A DNA stretch of 35,603 bases from Candidatus Aminicenantota bacterium (GTDB taxonomy: Bacteria > Acidobacteriota > Aminicenantia > S016-38), in NCBI GenBank assembly GCA_027062035.1, contig JAMOUL010000219.1, forward strand, positions 1 to 35,603, read 5' to 3'. Below the pieces are notes generated by a model that was not told the origin of the DNA, made no database searches, and worked only from the letters and a program-made list of their open reading frames with translations. Both the position numbers and the translations under genes were made by a program. Shown piece after piece: positions 15,714 to 23,422 of this stretch. The stretch's first letter is position 1, and every line of letters starts with the position of its first letter.

Positions 15714-16830
15714 GAAGCTCTATATATGCATTTTCCATTTTCTCCACGGAGAAAATTTCTGCCCTCTTTCTTCCTTCCTTCCCCATTTTTTCCCTTAATT
15801 CCCTGTCCCTTAATAGTTGAACAACCCTTTCTGCAAAGGCACCGGGTTCTCCTGGTGGTACGAGAAATCCGGTGATTCCATCCAGGACAGCTTCCCTGTT
15901 TCCGTCCACTGCAGAGGCAACCACAGGTTTTCCCTCTGCCATGGCTTCGGGTATAACTCTGGGAAGGCCTTCCCAGAGGGAGGTTAAAACAAAAACATCG
16001 AAGGTAGCCACAACCTCTTCCACATCGTTTCTCCAGCCGAGGAAACGAATTTTGTCCCTGATTCCCAGTTTCTCTGCGAGCTCTTCTGCCTCTTTTTTCA
16101 GGGTTCCTTCTCCCACCACCATGAACTGAGCAGGAGTTTGCCTCAAAACCTCGGCGGCCATTTTTACAAAGTCCCGGGGCGCCTTCTGGGGTTTAAAACA
16201 CGCTACAGTACCTACCACTGGAAGGGAAGGATCTGCTCCCAATTCCTTCAGTTTCCTTTCCCGATCAATCTTTACAGAGAAAAATTTCTGGAGATCTATT
16301 CCTGAATAGACCACCCTGTAGTTTTTTCGCCTTATAATGCCCCATGACTGTCCCTTTTTAAGGGTTTCGTTTCCAACCGGAAGAAAATAAGTGGTGATCC
16401 TGGAAGTGAACTTTTCTGTTGCAAGAAGGATTGCCCTTGTAAATTTTCCCTGCAGAGGGGTTATTCCAAAACCGTGGACGGTGTGAATTCTGACAGGCAC
16501 TCCTGCCATCCATGCTGCCCATCTACCCAGGATCCCTGCTTTGGAACTGTGGGTGAGAACTGCGAGGGGCTTTTCCCTTTTAAGAATCCTCCATATTTTT
16601 ACAAGCGCTATAAGATCCTTTATAGGGTTTATCTCCCTCACCATGCTCAGTACATTTATATGGGTCGTATGGGGCAGTCTATCCGCTTCTTCATCCAGAT
16701 AATCCCTTACTCCTGAGATAAGTATGTTCTCATATCCTTCCCTTGCGAAGGCTCTGCAGAGCTGAATTGCATGGAGCTGGGCACCTCCAAATTCGAGCCT
16801 GGTTATAATTGTGGCAATTTTCCCCCTCAC
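15694..16830 (-). CDS. GT4-family glycosyltransferase
   Basis: A 378 aa GT-B fold glycosyltransferase, of the type that adds sugars to surface polysaccharides from nucleotide-sugar donors. The N-terminal domain begins ATIITRLEFGGAQLHAIQLC, with the glycine-rich acceptor loop. The C-terminal domain has VGEGTLKKEAE, FVLTSLWEGLPRVIPEAMAEG with the EX7E-type donor site, and GITGFLVPPGEP. HTVHGFG in the middle is typical of EpsD-like enzymes. The GTG start at 16830 lies 20 bp from the divergent methyltransferase gene. Its neighbour UXS could supply UDP-xylose, which is an inference from position only. Confidence 0.88.
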   Translation of the reverse strand: MRGKIATIITRLEFGGAQLHAIQLCRAFAREGYENILISGVRDYLDEEADRLPHTTHINVLSMVREINPIKDLIALVKIWRILKREKPLAVLTHSSKAGILGRWAAWMAGVPVRIHTVHGFGITPLQGKFTRAILLATEKFTSRITTYFLPVGNETLKKGQSWGIIRRKNYRVVYSGIDLQKFFSVKIDRERKLKELGADPSLPVVGTVACFKPQKAPRDFVKMAAEVLRQTPAQFMVVGEGTLKKEAEELAEKLGIRDKIRFLGWRNDVEEVVATFDVFVLTSLWEGLPRVIPEAMAEGKPVVASAVDGNREAVLDGITGFLVPPGEPGAFAERVVQLLRDRELREKMGKEGRKRAEIFSVEKMENAYIELLKELIP

Positions 16831-16838
16831 GATGATAA

Positions 16839-16844
16839 TATTCT
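16839..16844 (+). promoter_or_regulatory. -10 box of the methyltransferase gene (leaderless type)
   Basis: TATTCT at 16839-16844 is followed by the 6 nt ATCACT and the ATG at 16851. The same ATCACT precedes the GTG of the mscS-like gene. No clear -35 box is seen. The whole 20-bp space is shared with the divergent glycosyltransferase gene. Confidence 0.45.
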
Positions 16845-16850
16845 ATCACT

Positions 16851-17606
16851 ATGGATTTAAGAGCGGAGATTACAAAAAGGAGCATCAAAAAGAAAAAGAA
16901 GTACTCACTTACCCGCGGGAAGATTATAGGGGACAGGGTCCTGGAGCTTGGATGCTCTGCAGCAGGGCTTTCGCGCTTGCTTCTTAAGGGGAAATGGGTG
17001 GGCCTTGACCTGGACGAAAAGGTGGTAAGAGAATATCACCGGTATCTCGGAACTCCTGCGGTTGTTGCGAGGGAAAAACTTCCCTTCAGGAATAATTCCT
17101 TTTCCACTGTACTCATGTTTGATTTTCTGGAACATGTGGAAGAGGACAGGGAACTTTTCAGTGAAGCAGTCAGGGTGTTGAGGTCTGATGGACGACTCAT
17201 AATAACCACCCCCAGGGCTGGTAAGCTTTTCATGATTAAGTTTCGAAATTTCATCGGTCTGAAGAAGGAGGCCTACGGACACAAAAGGGAAGGATATACT
17301 GTGGAGGAACTGAAAACCATGGCCGAAGGGGAAGGGTTAAAAATAGAAGAAGTGCGCCTTTATTCAGGTTTCTTTCTGGAGTTCCTTGAGGCTCTTCAAA
17401 ACTGGGTATATTTCAAAATGTCAAAGGTTAAAAGAGATAGAAGGTCTGGAAGCATAAGTCCTGTGGAGGAAGATGAATTTAAAAAGATGAAAAAACTCCT
17501 TTTCTTTTACAGGCTTGCCTACCCCTTTTTCCTTGCCGCTGACTTTCTGGACCGAATACTTGGAACAAAAAAACACGTAATATTTTTGATGGGAAGAAAA
17601 CCATGA
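16851..17606 (+). CDS. Class I SAM-dependent methyltransferase
   Basis: A 251 aa methyltransferase. Motif I is VLELGCSAAG at about 30-39, followed by WVGLDLDEKVV. The strand 4 region FDFLEHVEEDRELFSEAVRVLRSDGRLIITTPR is typical of methyltransferase domain 11/23 proteins. After the core comes a C-terminal part with aromatic and hydrophobic stretches (about 205-230) that may touch the membrane. The substrate is unknown; the company of a glycosyltransferase suggests a surface glycan or lipid. The last codons overlap the start of the amidotransferase gene (ATGA), forming a two-gene operon. Confidence 0.8.
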   Translation: MDLRAEITKRSIKKKKKYSLTRGKIIGDRVLELGCSAAGLSRLLLKGKWVGLDLDEKVVREYHRYLGTPAVVAREKLPFRNNSFSTVLMFDFLEHVEEDRELFSEAVRVLRSDGRLIITTPRAGKLFMIKFRNFIGLKKEAYGHKREGYTVEELKTMAEGEGLKIEEVRLYSGFFLEFLEALQNWVYFKMSKVKRDRRSGSISPVEEDEFKKMKKLLFFYRLAYPFFLAADFLDRILGTKKHVIFLMGRKP

Positions 17607-18169
17607 AGATATACCTGATAAATACGTATCACCGTGACAGAGAGAAGAAAATTAAAGGATATGTAGAGGTTCTGGAGGAGCTGGGAGCAACGGTAAAGGT
17701 GCTGCTGGAGGATCAGCTGCAAATGGTGGATGGTCCTTCCATAATAAGCGGATCCCACAGGATGGTAGGAGAGGGGGAGGTTTCTAAGGAACTCCTGGAT
17801 TTCATTATGAAAACAAAATATCCTGTTCTGGGAATATGCTATGGCCATCAGGCTATAGCCATGGCATACGGATGGGAAGTAATAAAATGCAAAAAACTTC
17901 ATAAGGGTGATGAAAGAATAAGTAGGGTGCGGGAGCATTTCCTTTTGGAAGGGCTCGAAGAAGAATTCATTATGAACGAATCCCATTACGAATGTGTGAG
18001 AAATACCAGCCATGAGTTTGAGATAATAGCTGTAAGCTTTGATGATGAGGATGGGGAAATTATCGAGGGAATAGTTCACAGGGACAGACCCCTCTTTGGG
18101 GTTCAGTTTCACCCCGAAAGAAGCGGAAATCCTGGAAAAACTCTCCTGAGGAATTTTTTAAAAGGATAA
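17603..18169 (+). CDS. Class I glutamine amidotransferase, stand-alone
   Basis: A 188 aa protein consisting only of a class I glutaminase domain, which releases ammonia from glutamine for a partner synthase. The nucleophile C79 is in GICYGHQ, and H170 and E172 are in FGVQFHPE, so the triad is complete. It resembles the separate glutaminase subunit of split GMP synthetases, but no synthetase domain or guaA partner is in the window; the partner may be elsewhere. It overlaps the methyltransferase gene by 4 nt. A copy of GGGACAGACCC lies within it at about 18081-18091, in the codons for RDRP. Confidence 0.8.
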   Translation: MKIYLINTYHRDREKKIKGYVEVLEELGATVKVLLEDQLQMVDGPSIISGSHRMVGEGEVSKELLDFIMKTKYPVLGICYGHQAIAMAYGWEVIKCKKLHKGDERISRVREHFLLEGLEEEFIMNESHYECVRNTSHEFEIIAVSFDDEDGEIIEGIVHRDRPLFGVQFHPERSGNPGKTLLRNFLKG

Positions 18170-18206
18170 AAAAAGGGAGAAGAAACCCATCAGGATTTCT
18201 TCTCCC
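18168..18206 (-). terminator. Intrinsic terminator of the LKR/SDH operon
   Basis: An 11-bp perfect stem: GGGAGAAGAAA at 18175-18185 pairs with TTTCTTCTCCC at 18196-18206 across a 10-nt loop. On the minus strand it is followed directly by seven T (18174-18168), the form of an intrinsic terminator, just after the saccharopine dehydrogenase stop codon. On the plus strand the stem lacks a T-run. Confidence 0.85.
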
Positions 18207-18224
18207 GGGTTATGTATGGAACCT

Positions 18225-19538
18225 TTAGACTGCTTCCACCTTTTCCTTAAAGGTAATGCCCAGTTCTTCCAGTTCCTTGAGGGCTGGTTCGTAAATTTCC
18301 TTTGCCACCGGAATCATAACTCCCCTGGCGCTTATCTTTCCATCAAAGATCATTTTTACACCAATTGCAGCCGGGAGAGAAACTGTCTGGGCAATGGATG
18401 TCTCCTGTCCGTAAATTCCGAAGTCCACGAGGAGGGAAGTGTGTTTTTCCTTTTTTCCACCTGGAAATTCCGCTTCTATCTTATGGAGGAGAATATCCAT
18501 ATCCCTTTCCCCTCTTTTATATTGCATTTTACTCCAGAGAAGGTCCACAAGGAGATCCAGTGGTGATATCCTGTCCTTTTCTACTTTTTTATCGGAGAGT
18601 AGGCCAATCCATTTAAGTTTTTCAATTTCCTCTTCTCCAGCATTATATTTGTCCATAAGGACCTTCTCTATTTCATCTTCATTGCAGCCAAGGATGCTGG
18701 CTGTGAATGCCCTATAGGTTCCCCCTGCCGATTTCTCTTCATCGCTGAGATATCCCATCCTTGAAATTACTGCCCATAGTCTGGACCATCCAGGATACCG
18801 GATTGTTCCCCTGAACATTGTTTTTGCATCTTCTATCCCATATAGTTTCATATAAGGGATGGAGTCCCTGTTGGGATAATACTCCATTTCACCCACTCCC
18901 TCGATTTCAAGGGGCCAGTGGTTGAGAAAAAGTTCTTCTCCCGGGACCTCGATTATTTTGCCATCCTCCATAAACCTTGCAGAGTTTCTTCCTGCCATGG
19001 CTACTCCCTTGGGTGACCAGCCGAATTTGTACCTCAAAGGATTGTCAGCTGCTTCTGGAGCAGGTAGGGCACCACAATAAGAACGGAAGGCAGTAACCTT
19101 TCCACCCCTTGCCTTTATATCGTCTATTATTTTCATGGCGGACATGTGGTCTATACCCGGGTCCAGACCGAGTTCGTTAAGGAAAATAAGGTCTTTTTTC
19201 TTTGCCTCTTCATCAAGTGCCTGCATTTCGGGTTTAACATAAGATGTGGTTACCAGATGTTTCCTGTGTTTGAGGCATGCCTTTGCTACCTTAAGATGGT
19301 AGGTATAAGGAAGAAGGCTTACCACCACGTCAGCCCATTGCACGAGCATGTCAAGGGCACCATCGTTATCCACGGTCCATGGAAATGCCCGTCCTTTTGA
19401 GTTGCCCTTGATTAGAGCTTCGGCCTTGGAAACCGTTCTTGAGGCTACCGTTACTTCTATCCCCTCATGTTCGAGGAGATACCTGACCATAGGCCTTGAT
19501 ACAAGGCCTGCTCCGAGGATCAATACTTTTTTCATCAT
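18225..19538 (-). CDS. Saccharopine dehydrogenase (glutamate-forming)
   Basis: A 437 aa NAD(P)-dependent enzyme that splits saccharopine into glutamate and aminoadipate semialdehyde. The Rossmann fold starts ILGAGLVSRPMVRYL. Segments VVSLLPYTYH, HLVTTSYVKPEM, FLNELGLDPGIDHMSAMKIIDD, YCGALPAPEAADNPLRYKFGWSP and YPNRDSIPY closely match the C-terminal half of the animal and plant bifunctional enzyme AASS/LKR-SDH. Its ATG overlaps the stop of the LKR gene by 4 nt, so the two are made together. The direction (lysine breakdown rather than synthesis) is inferred from this resemblance and the pairing with LKR. Confidence 0.88.
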   Translation of the reverse strand: MMKKVLILGAGLVSRPMVRYLLEHEGIEVTVASRTVSKAEALIKGNSKGRAFPWTVDNDGALDMLVQWADVVVSLLPYTYHLKVAKACLKHRKHLVTTSYVKPEMQALDEEAKKKDLIFLNELGLDPGIDHMSAMKIIDDIKARGGKVTAFRSYCGALPAPEAADNPLRYKFGWSPKGVAMAGRNSARFMEDGKIIEVPGEELFLNHWPLEIEGVGEMEYYPNRDSIPYMKLYGIEDAKTMFRGTIRYPGWSRLWAVISRMGYLSDEEKSAGGTYRAFTASILGCNEDEIEKVLMDKYNAGEEEIEKLKWIGLLSDKKVEKDRISPLDLLVDLLWSKMQYKRGERDMDILLHKIEAEFPGGKKEKHTSLLVDFGIYGQETSIAQTVSLPAAIGVKMIFDGKISARGVMIPVAKEIYEPALKELEELGITFKEKVEAV

Positions 19539-20824
19539 TCCACTCCTTTTATAAATTTTTCTAAATATTTGTAGTCCGGTGTTAATTCACCCCTGTATAC
19601 AATTACAGCCCTTTTTAGCTCAGGGGGTAAACTGAGCTCTTCGAAGGGAACACTATAGTCAGCTGAAGCAACGTGGGGCAGGAATCCTTTGAGTACATGA
19701 CTGAAATAAATGGAAGCTTCCCTGGGAAGTTCCGATGGAAGTATATCAACCGCGAGAATAAGGGGACCCTTTCCTGTGAAGGCCGCAACCGGTGCGTCCT
19801 TTTCTACATCGTAAATAAATACCGGGTCCCCGGGTTCTGTGCACTTTACTGTAGCCTCCACAGCACCTTCTATATCGCAGCTAATATCTCCGATAACCTT
19901 GAGTTTTGGATTGTCGAGATAAAGTTCCTTTAAAGCTTTTTTTGTAACCAGTCGTGGGTATTTTTCTTCCCAGTATATCGCATTTATAAGGATGGTCAGG
20001 AAGGGAATATATTTGCCAAATATTCCCCTGTATTTGTGGGGATTATGGTAGTAATCCTGAAGATCGAATTTCCCCTCAATGGGTTCTACCATATGCCATT
20101 CCTTAAATACAACTTTATAAACGGTAGTGGGGTCAGGAGGAAGATGGAACACTTCCTCTGGTTCAACCTCCTTTACAGGAAGAAGATCAATTATTTCCTG
20201 GGCTCCTCTGGAAACATTTCCATAACCTGCGATTCCTATAACAAAGGGCTGGAGTTCGTCCGGTAAGCCCCTTTCCCTGATTTCTTCACTCACCCTTTTA
20301 ATTTCCTCCTTTGCTTCATCCAGAGAAGAATACTCGTGGGCCGGTTTAATTCTTTCGAATGGAGTTTCCATCCCCTCTTCCCTTAAGCGTTGCCCGAAAG
20401 CCCAGAGGGTGTCAATGGCACCTGCATATCCGGCAAAATTACCGAAGAAAATCAGTCTCCTTCCATTTTCATCTGTTATTTTTTCATAGTCTATAAGGGT
20501 GGTTTTTAGTTCAAGAAGTCTTTTCAGCATGGGCATATTATGGGGTTGTCCCTTTATAACATGAGCGAAGTACATATATACCTTTTCAGGAAGAAGCTTG
20601 GCAGGGGGAATTTCCTTAACTCCCAGAATTATATCCGCGCCTGAAAGGTCTTCATTTATTTCCGCCCCTGCTTTTTCATATTCCGAGTCAGGGAAAACCC
20701 TTATGGGAGATGGTTGGACTATAAATTTAAAACCCTTTTCTTTAAGTGCCTTTACATCTTCTGGAACAAGTGGGACCCTCTTTTCCCATATGCTTTTGTC
20801 CTCTCTTCTTATACCTATAACCAT
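19535..20824 (-). CDS. Lysine-ketoglutarate reductase (LKR) homologue
   Basis: A 429 aa protein of the alanine dehydrogenase/PNT superfamily. Its segments match the N-terminal half of bifunctional LKR/SDH: IGIRREDKSIWEKRVPLVPEDV, VQPSPIRVFPDSEYEKAGAEI, FAHVIKGQPHNMPML, LIDYEKITDENGRRLIFFGNFAGYAGAID, and IAGYGNVSRGAQEIIDLLP as the NAD(P)-binding glycine motif. The reaction joins lysine and 2-oxoglutarate to saccharopine. It is followed by the SDH gene with a 4-nt overlap. The ATG has GGAGG and a good promoter upstream. Simple alanine dehydrogenase is unlikely because of the LKR-specific segments and the neighbour. Confidence 0.87.
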   Translation of the reverse strand: MVIGIRREDKSIWEKRVPLVPEDVKALKEKGFKFIVQPSPIRVFPDSEYEKAGAEINEDLSGADIILGVKEIPPAKLLPEKVYMYFAHVIKGQPHNMPMLKRLLELKTTLIDYEKITDENGRRLIFFGNFAGYAGAIDTLWAFGQRLREEGMETPFERIKPAHEYSSLDEAKEEIKRVSEEIRERGLPDELQPFVIGIAGYGNVSRGAQEIIDLLPVKEVEPEEVFHLPPDPTTVYKVVFKEWHMVEPIEGKFDLQDYYHNPHKYRGIFGKYIPFLTILINAIYWEEKYPRLVTKKALKELYLDNPKLKVIGDISCDIEGAVEATVKCTEPGDPVFIYDVEKDAPVAAFTGKGPLILAVDILPSELPREASIYFSHVLKGFLPHVASADYSVPFEELSLPPELKRAVIVYRGELTPDYKYLEKFIKGVE

Positions 20825-20853
20825 GGGAGCCTCCTACCTTTTTTCGGATATTC

Positions 20854-20883
20854 AGATTACCAGAGGCACCCCGGAATAGTCAA
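20854..20883 (-). promoter_or_regulatory. Promoter of the LKR/SDH operon
   Basis: On the minus strand TTGACT (20883-20878), an 18-bp spacer, and TAATCT (20859-20854). A GGAGG ribosome binding site precedes the ATG at 20824. Confidence 0.55.
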
Positions 20884-20893
20884 GTAAATGAAA

Positions 20894-20941
20894 TCACCCG
20901 GGGGTCTGTCCCTAAATTCACCCGGGGGTCTGTCCCTAAAT
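20894..20941. repeat. Two perfect 24-bp tandem repeats carrying GGGTCTGTCCC
   Basis: Two identical 24-bp units (20894-20917 and 20918-20941), each with CCCGGGGG followed by TCTGTCCC. They sit between the promoter of the LKR operon and the stop codon of the FabK-like gene. The core is the same as the motif flanking the RAYT transposase gene at 25.4-26.4 kb. Confidence 0.9.
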
Positions 20942-20946
20942 TGTCC

Positions 20947-21978
20947 TCAGTCTGTGCAAATAAGTTCTTTCACATGACGAAGCTCTTCCAGAATTCCCTG
21001 TGTTATATACTCTATGATCTCCCGAACACTCATTTCCCTGTCCACGAGACCAACGCTCTGGCCTGCCATAAGCGAACCCCGCTCTACATCTCCTTCCTGA
21101 ACAGCCCTTCTCAGTGCTCCCACCCAGAATTTTTCCACTTCGTACTGGGCTTCTATCTGGGAAATTTCTCCCTTCTTTATCTGTTCCAGAAGCTTTATCT
21201 GGAGTTCAGAGAACTCATCCATGCCCTTGTTTCTTATTGCCCTGACAGGAACAACACGCAGTGCCTGATGAAACTGTGGAGTGGCCACTGCTTCTCTTGC
21301 CTTGGCCTTTATATATCTCTTTTTGAACTCTGGATGTGCATTACTTTCCTTTGAAACCGCAAAGATAGTACCCATCTGGATTCCCGATGCTCCGGCGAGG
21401 AGGAGGTGGGCAGCCATCGCTCCCGTGGCTATACCTCCTGCCGTGAAAATGGGGACCCTATCTCTAAATTTAAAGAGAACCTGTTGAAGAAGTACTACAA
21501 GGGACACGTATCCCACGTGGCCTCCAGCTTCGTTTCCTTCCAGAATGAGAGCGTCTATACCGCGAGAAATTAACCTTCTTGCACTTCCCTCGTTAGAGGC
21601 GAAGGCTATGGTTTTTGCTCCGGTTTCCTTCACCGCTGCTATGTCTTTATCCATGGGGAAATTTCCGGCAAAAATCACAAAGTCCACCTTCTTCTCCTTT
21701 ACAACTTCCAGGTGCTTTTTATAATTGGGAGCTATAACTATAAGATTTACGCCAAATGGTTTATCTGTGATGGACCTTATTTTATCGATTTCGTTTGCCA
21801 GCCACTCCGCAGGACTATTTCCCCCTGCAAGCACTCCAAATCCTCCTGCCTCGCTTACTGCGGATACCAGGGTGTGGTCAGAAATCCAGGTCATAGCCCC
21901 GGAAATTATTGGATATTCCACCCCCAGGAAATCCTTACCCCTTTTCCATAGTTTTTCCAGTAATTCTTTCTCTTCCAT
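20947..21978 (-). CDS. FMN-dependent FabK / nitronate monooxygenase-family enzyme
   Basis: A 343 aa TIM-barrel flavoprotein. The N-terminal GAMTWISDHTLVSAVSEAGGFGVLAGGN, the EGNEAGGHVG segment with the catalytic histidine, and FTAGGIATGAMAAHLLLAGASGIQMGTIF (phosphate-binding for FMN) define the family. The family includes FabK (enoyl-ACP reductase of fatty acid synthesis) and nitronate monooxygenases, which cannot be separated with certainty by eye; the length and the PVRAIRN segment lean slightly to FabK-like. ATG 21978 is chosen because a TTGACA-N17-TAAAAT promoter puts the transcript start on it, and no ribosome binding site is seen. A longer reading frame exists upstream but contains the promoter. 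Confidence 0.8.
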   Translation of the reverse strand: MEEKELLEKLWKRGKDFLGVEYPIISGAMTWISDHTLVSAVSEAGGFGVLAGGNSPAEWLANEIDKIRSITDKPFGVNLIVIAPNYKKHLEVVKEKKVDFVIFAGNFPMDKDIAAVKETGAKTIAFASNEGSARRLISRGIDALILEGNEAGGHVGYVSLVVLLQQVLFKFRDRVPIFTAGGIATGAMAAHLLLAGASGIQMGTIFAVSKESNAHPEFKKRYIKAKAREAVATPQFHQALRVVPVRAIRNKGMDEFSELQIKLLEQIKKGEISQIEAQYEVEKFWVGALRRAVQEGDVERGSLMAGQSVGLVDREMSVREIIEYITQGILEELRHVKELICTD

Positions 21979-21985
21979 GGGAATT

Positions 21986-22014
21986 ATTTTAAGGCATGCT
22001 AAATAAAATGTCAA
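21986..22014 (-). promoter_or_regulatory. Promoter of the FabK-like gene (leaderless type)
   Basis: On the minus strand a perfect TTGACA (22014-22009), a 17-bp spacer and TAAAAT (21991-21986), then 7 nt to ATG 21978. This is the clearest example of the layout that recurs in the window. Confidence 0.7.
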
Positions 22015-22038
22015 AGTTCTGAAAGTCTTCAACAATGG

Positions 22039-22044
22039 TATGAT
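22039..22044 (+). promoter_or_regulatory. -10 box of the ecfT-like gene (leaderless type)
   Basis: TATGAT at 22039-22044, then 6 nt and GTG 22051. The -35 region is weak (TTCTGA at 22017-22022). It is divergent from, and adjacent to, the FabK-like promoter. Confidence 0.45.
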
Positions 22045-22050
22045 ATTCTT

Positions 22051-22599
22051 GTGGCATTTAAGGAAAGACTGCTTTTTTTAATATACCTGGGCGTACTCAT
22101 TTTCCTTTCTATTACGAGAATGTGGGAACCCATTCTGGTGGTTTTTATTCTTTGTTTGCCATTAATCTCCATTAAAAAGCTGGGCCCTATAATCGGACTT
22201 CTTTTTGTTGTTTCTGTTCCGTATTTAGCCTGGGGGTACACCAGGGGAGAAATGCCACTTTACTGGTTTGGCCTCTTTAATCTGAGAGCTCTTGCCATGT
22301 TTTCTTTTACAATGGCCTTTTTTTCCATAATTAATCCTTTCAGGGCTCTTTCCTTTTCAAGAACCTTTTCAATGGTACTTTCTCTCTCCTACGCTCAATA
22401 TATGTCCTTTTCCAGAACCTTTAAATCCTTTTCCCAGGCACTTCGCTCAAGGACTGTTAAAAAACGACTTGGAAAAAGCTTTTCTTCCTATGCAGGTGCA
22501 GTGTTTAAATATTTTTTGGATCTCTCTGAGAGACGTTCTAATGAAGTAACACAGGCTTTAAAATCAAGGGGGTTTTATGTTCAAAATAGAGGAAGTTAA
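22051..22599 (+). CDS. EcfT/CbiQ-type transporter transmembrane protein
   Basis: A 182 aa integral membrane protein, the T component of an energy-coupling-factor importer. It has four or five hydrophobic segments in the first 110 residues. The coupling-helix signature near the C-terminus, RRSNEVTQALKSRGF, is the Ala-Arg-Gly-type motif that contacts the ATPase. At 182 aa it is shorter than the usual 220-260. The next gene, an ECF ATPase with a histidine-rich tail, overlaps it by 23 nt. A nickel or cobalt substrate is inferred from that tail and from hypB nearby. No substrate-binding S component (CbiM/NikM) is in the window. Confidence 0.8.
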   Translation: MAFKERLLFLIYLGVLIFLSITRMWEPILVVFILCLPLISIKKLGPIIGLLFVVSVPYLAWGYTRGEMPLYWFGLFNLRALAMFSFTMAFFSIINPFRALSFSRTFSMVLSLSYAQYMSFSRTFKSFSQALRSRTVKKRLGKSFSSYAGAVFKYFLDLSERRSNEVTQALKSRGFYVQNRGS

Positions 22600-23347
22600 T
22601 TTTTCATATGGAAGGGACAGGACGGCTCTGGTAGATATTACCCTGGAGGTTAGCAGGGGTGAAAGGATAGTGCTTTTAGGGGGGAACGGTTGCGGAAAGA
22701 CAACCCTTTTGAAACTTATGGATGGATTGATATTTCCAGACAGAGGAAGGATTCTATGGAATGGTCATCCGCTTACCAGAAAGAATTTGAAACACATGGA
22801 GAAGGAATTTAGACAGAGGGTGGCGTTTCTTTTTCAGGATGTAGAGGCGATGCTTTTTAATCCAACAGTATGGGATGAACTGGCATTTGCCCCCAGACAG
22901 CTCGAGCTTTCAGATGTGGAAGATAGGGTGGAAAAATGGGGGAAGAGACTGGGAGTACATGAGATATTCAAAAGACATCCCGGAGAGTTAAGTATAGGAG
23001 AAAAGAAAAAGGTAGCCCTCGCCTCGTTGCTTGTTCTTGAGCCAGAGGTATTGCTTCTTGATGAGCCCCTTTCCAATCTGGATCCCCGTAGTACTGGGGA
23101 GGTGATAGATCTTTTGTGGGAACTGGGGGTAACCACGGTTACTGCCACACAAAACCTGAGTCTTGCACCTGAATTGGGTGATAGGGCTGTTCTTATTTCA
23201 GAGGGACACAGAATAATTTATCAGGGTGAATTTGACCCTCTTCTGGAGGATGAAAAACTTCTTCTTGAAGCTAATTTATTGCACATGCACCGTCACCGTC
23301 ATGACGGTAAAATTCACCGCCATTTTCATCCCCACGATTGGGAATAA
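22577..23347 (+). CDS. ECF/CbiO-type ABC ATPase with histidine-rich tail
   Basis: A 256 aa ATPase that powers the importer. Walker A GGNGCGKTT is at 35-43, the Q-loop Q87 is in FLFQDVE, the signature is LSIGEKKKVA, and Walker B is VLLLDEPLSNLDP. The switch histidine normally found in THD is replaced: the sequence is TATQN with Q192. The C-terminus (236-253) carries eight histidines in 18 residues, alternating with Arg, Met, Phe and Pro, a likely nickel- or cobalt-binding tail. It overlaps ecfT. A GGGACAGACCCC motif follows the stop codon at 23355. Confidence 0.88.
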   Translation: MFKIEEVNFSYGRDRTALVDITLEVSRGERIVLLGGNGCGKTTLLKLMDGLIFPDRGRILWNGHPLTRKNLKHMEKEFRQRVAFLFQDVEAMLFNPTVWDELAFAPRQLELSDVEDRVEKWGKRLGVHEIFKRHPGELSIGEKKKVALASLLVLEPEVLLLDEPLSNLDPRSTGEVIDLLWELGVTTVTATQNLSLAPELGDRAVLISEGHRIIYQGEFDPLLEDEKLLLEANLLHMHRHRHDGKIHRHFHPHDWE

Positions 23348-23354
23348 CCCGGAA

Positions 23355-23366
23355 GGGACAGACCCC
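23355..23366. repeat. GGGACAGACCCC motif
   Basis: One copy of the window-wide motif, 8 nt after the stop codon of the ECF ATPase gene and before the tRNA promoter. Confidence 0.8.
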
Positions 23367-23382
23367 TGATAGGTCTACAGGG

Positions 23383-23410
23383 TTGACTTTTAAGAATTCT
23401 CTGGTAAAAT
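23383..23410 (+). promoter_or_regulatory. Promoter of the tRNA-Gln gene
   Basis: TTGACT (23383-23388), a 16-bp spacer and TAAAAT (23405-23410). The tRNA begins at 23423. Confidence 0.6.
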
Positions 23411-23422
23411 TAAATACTGCAC

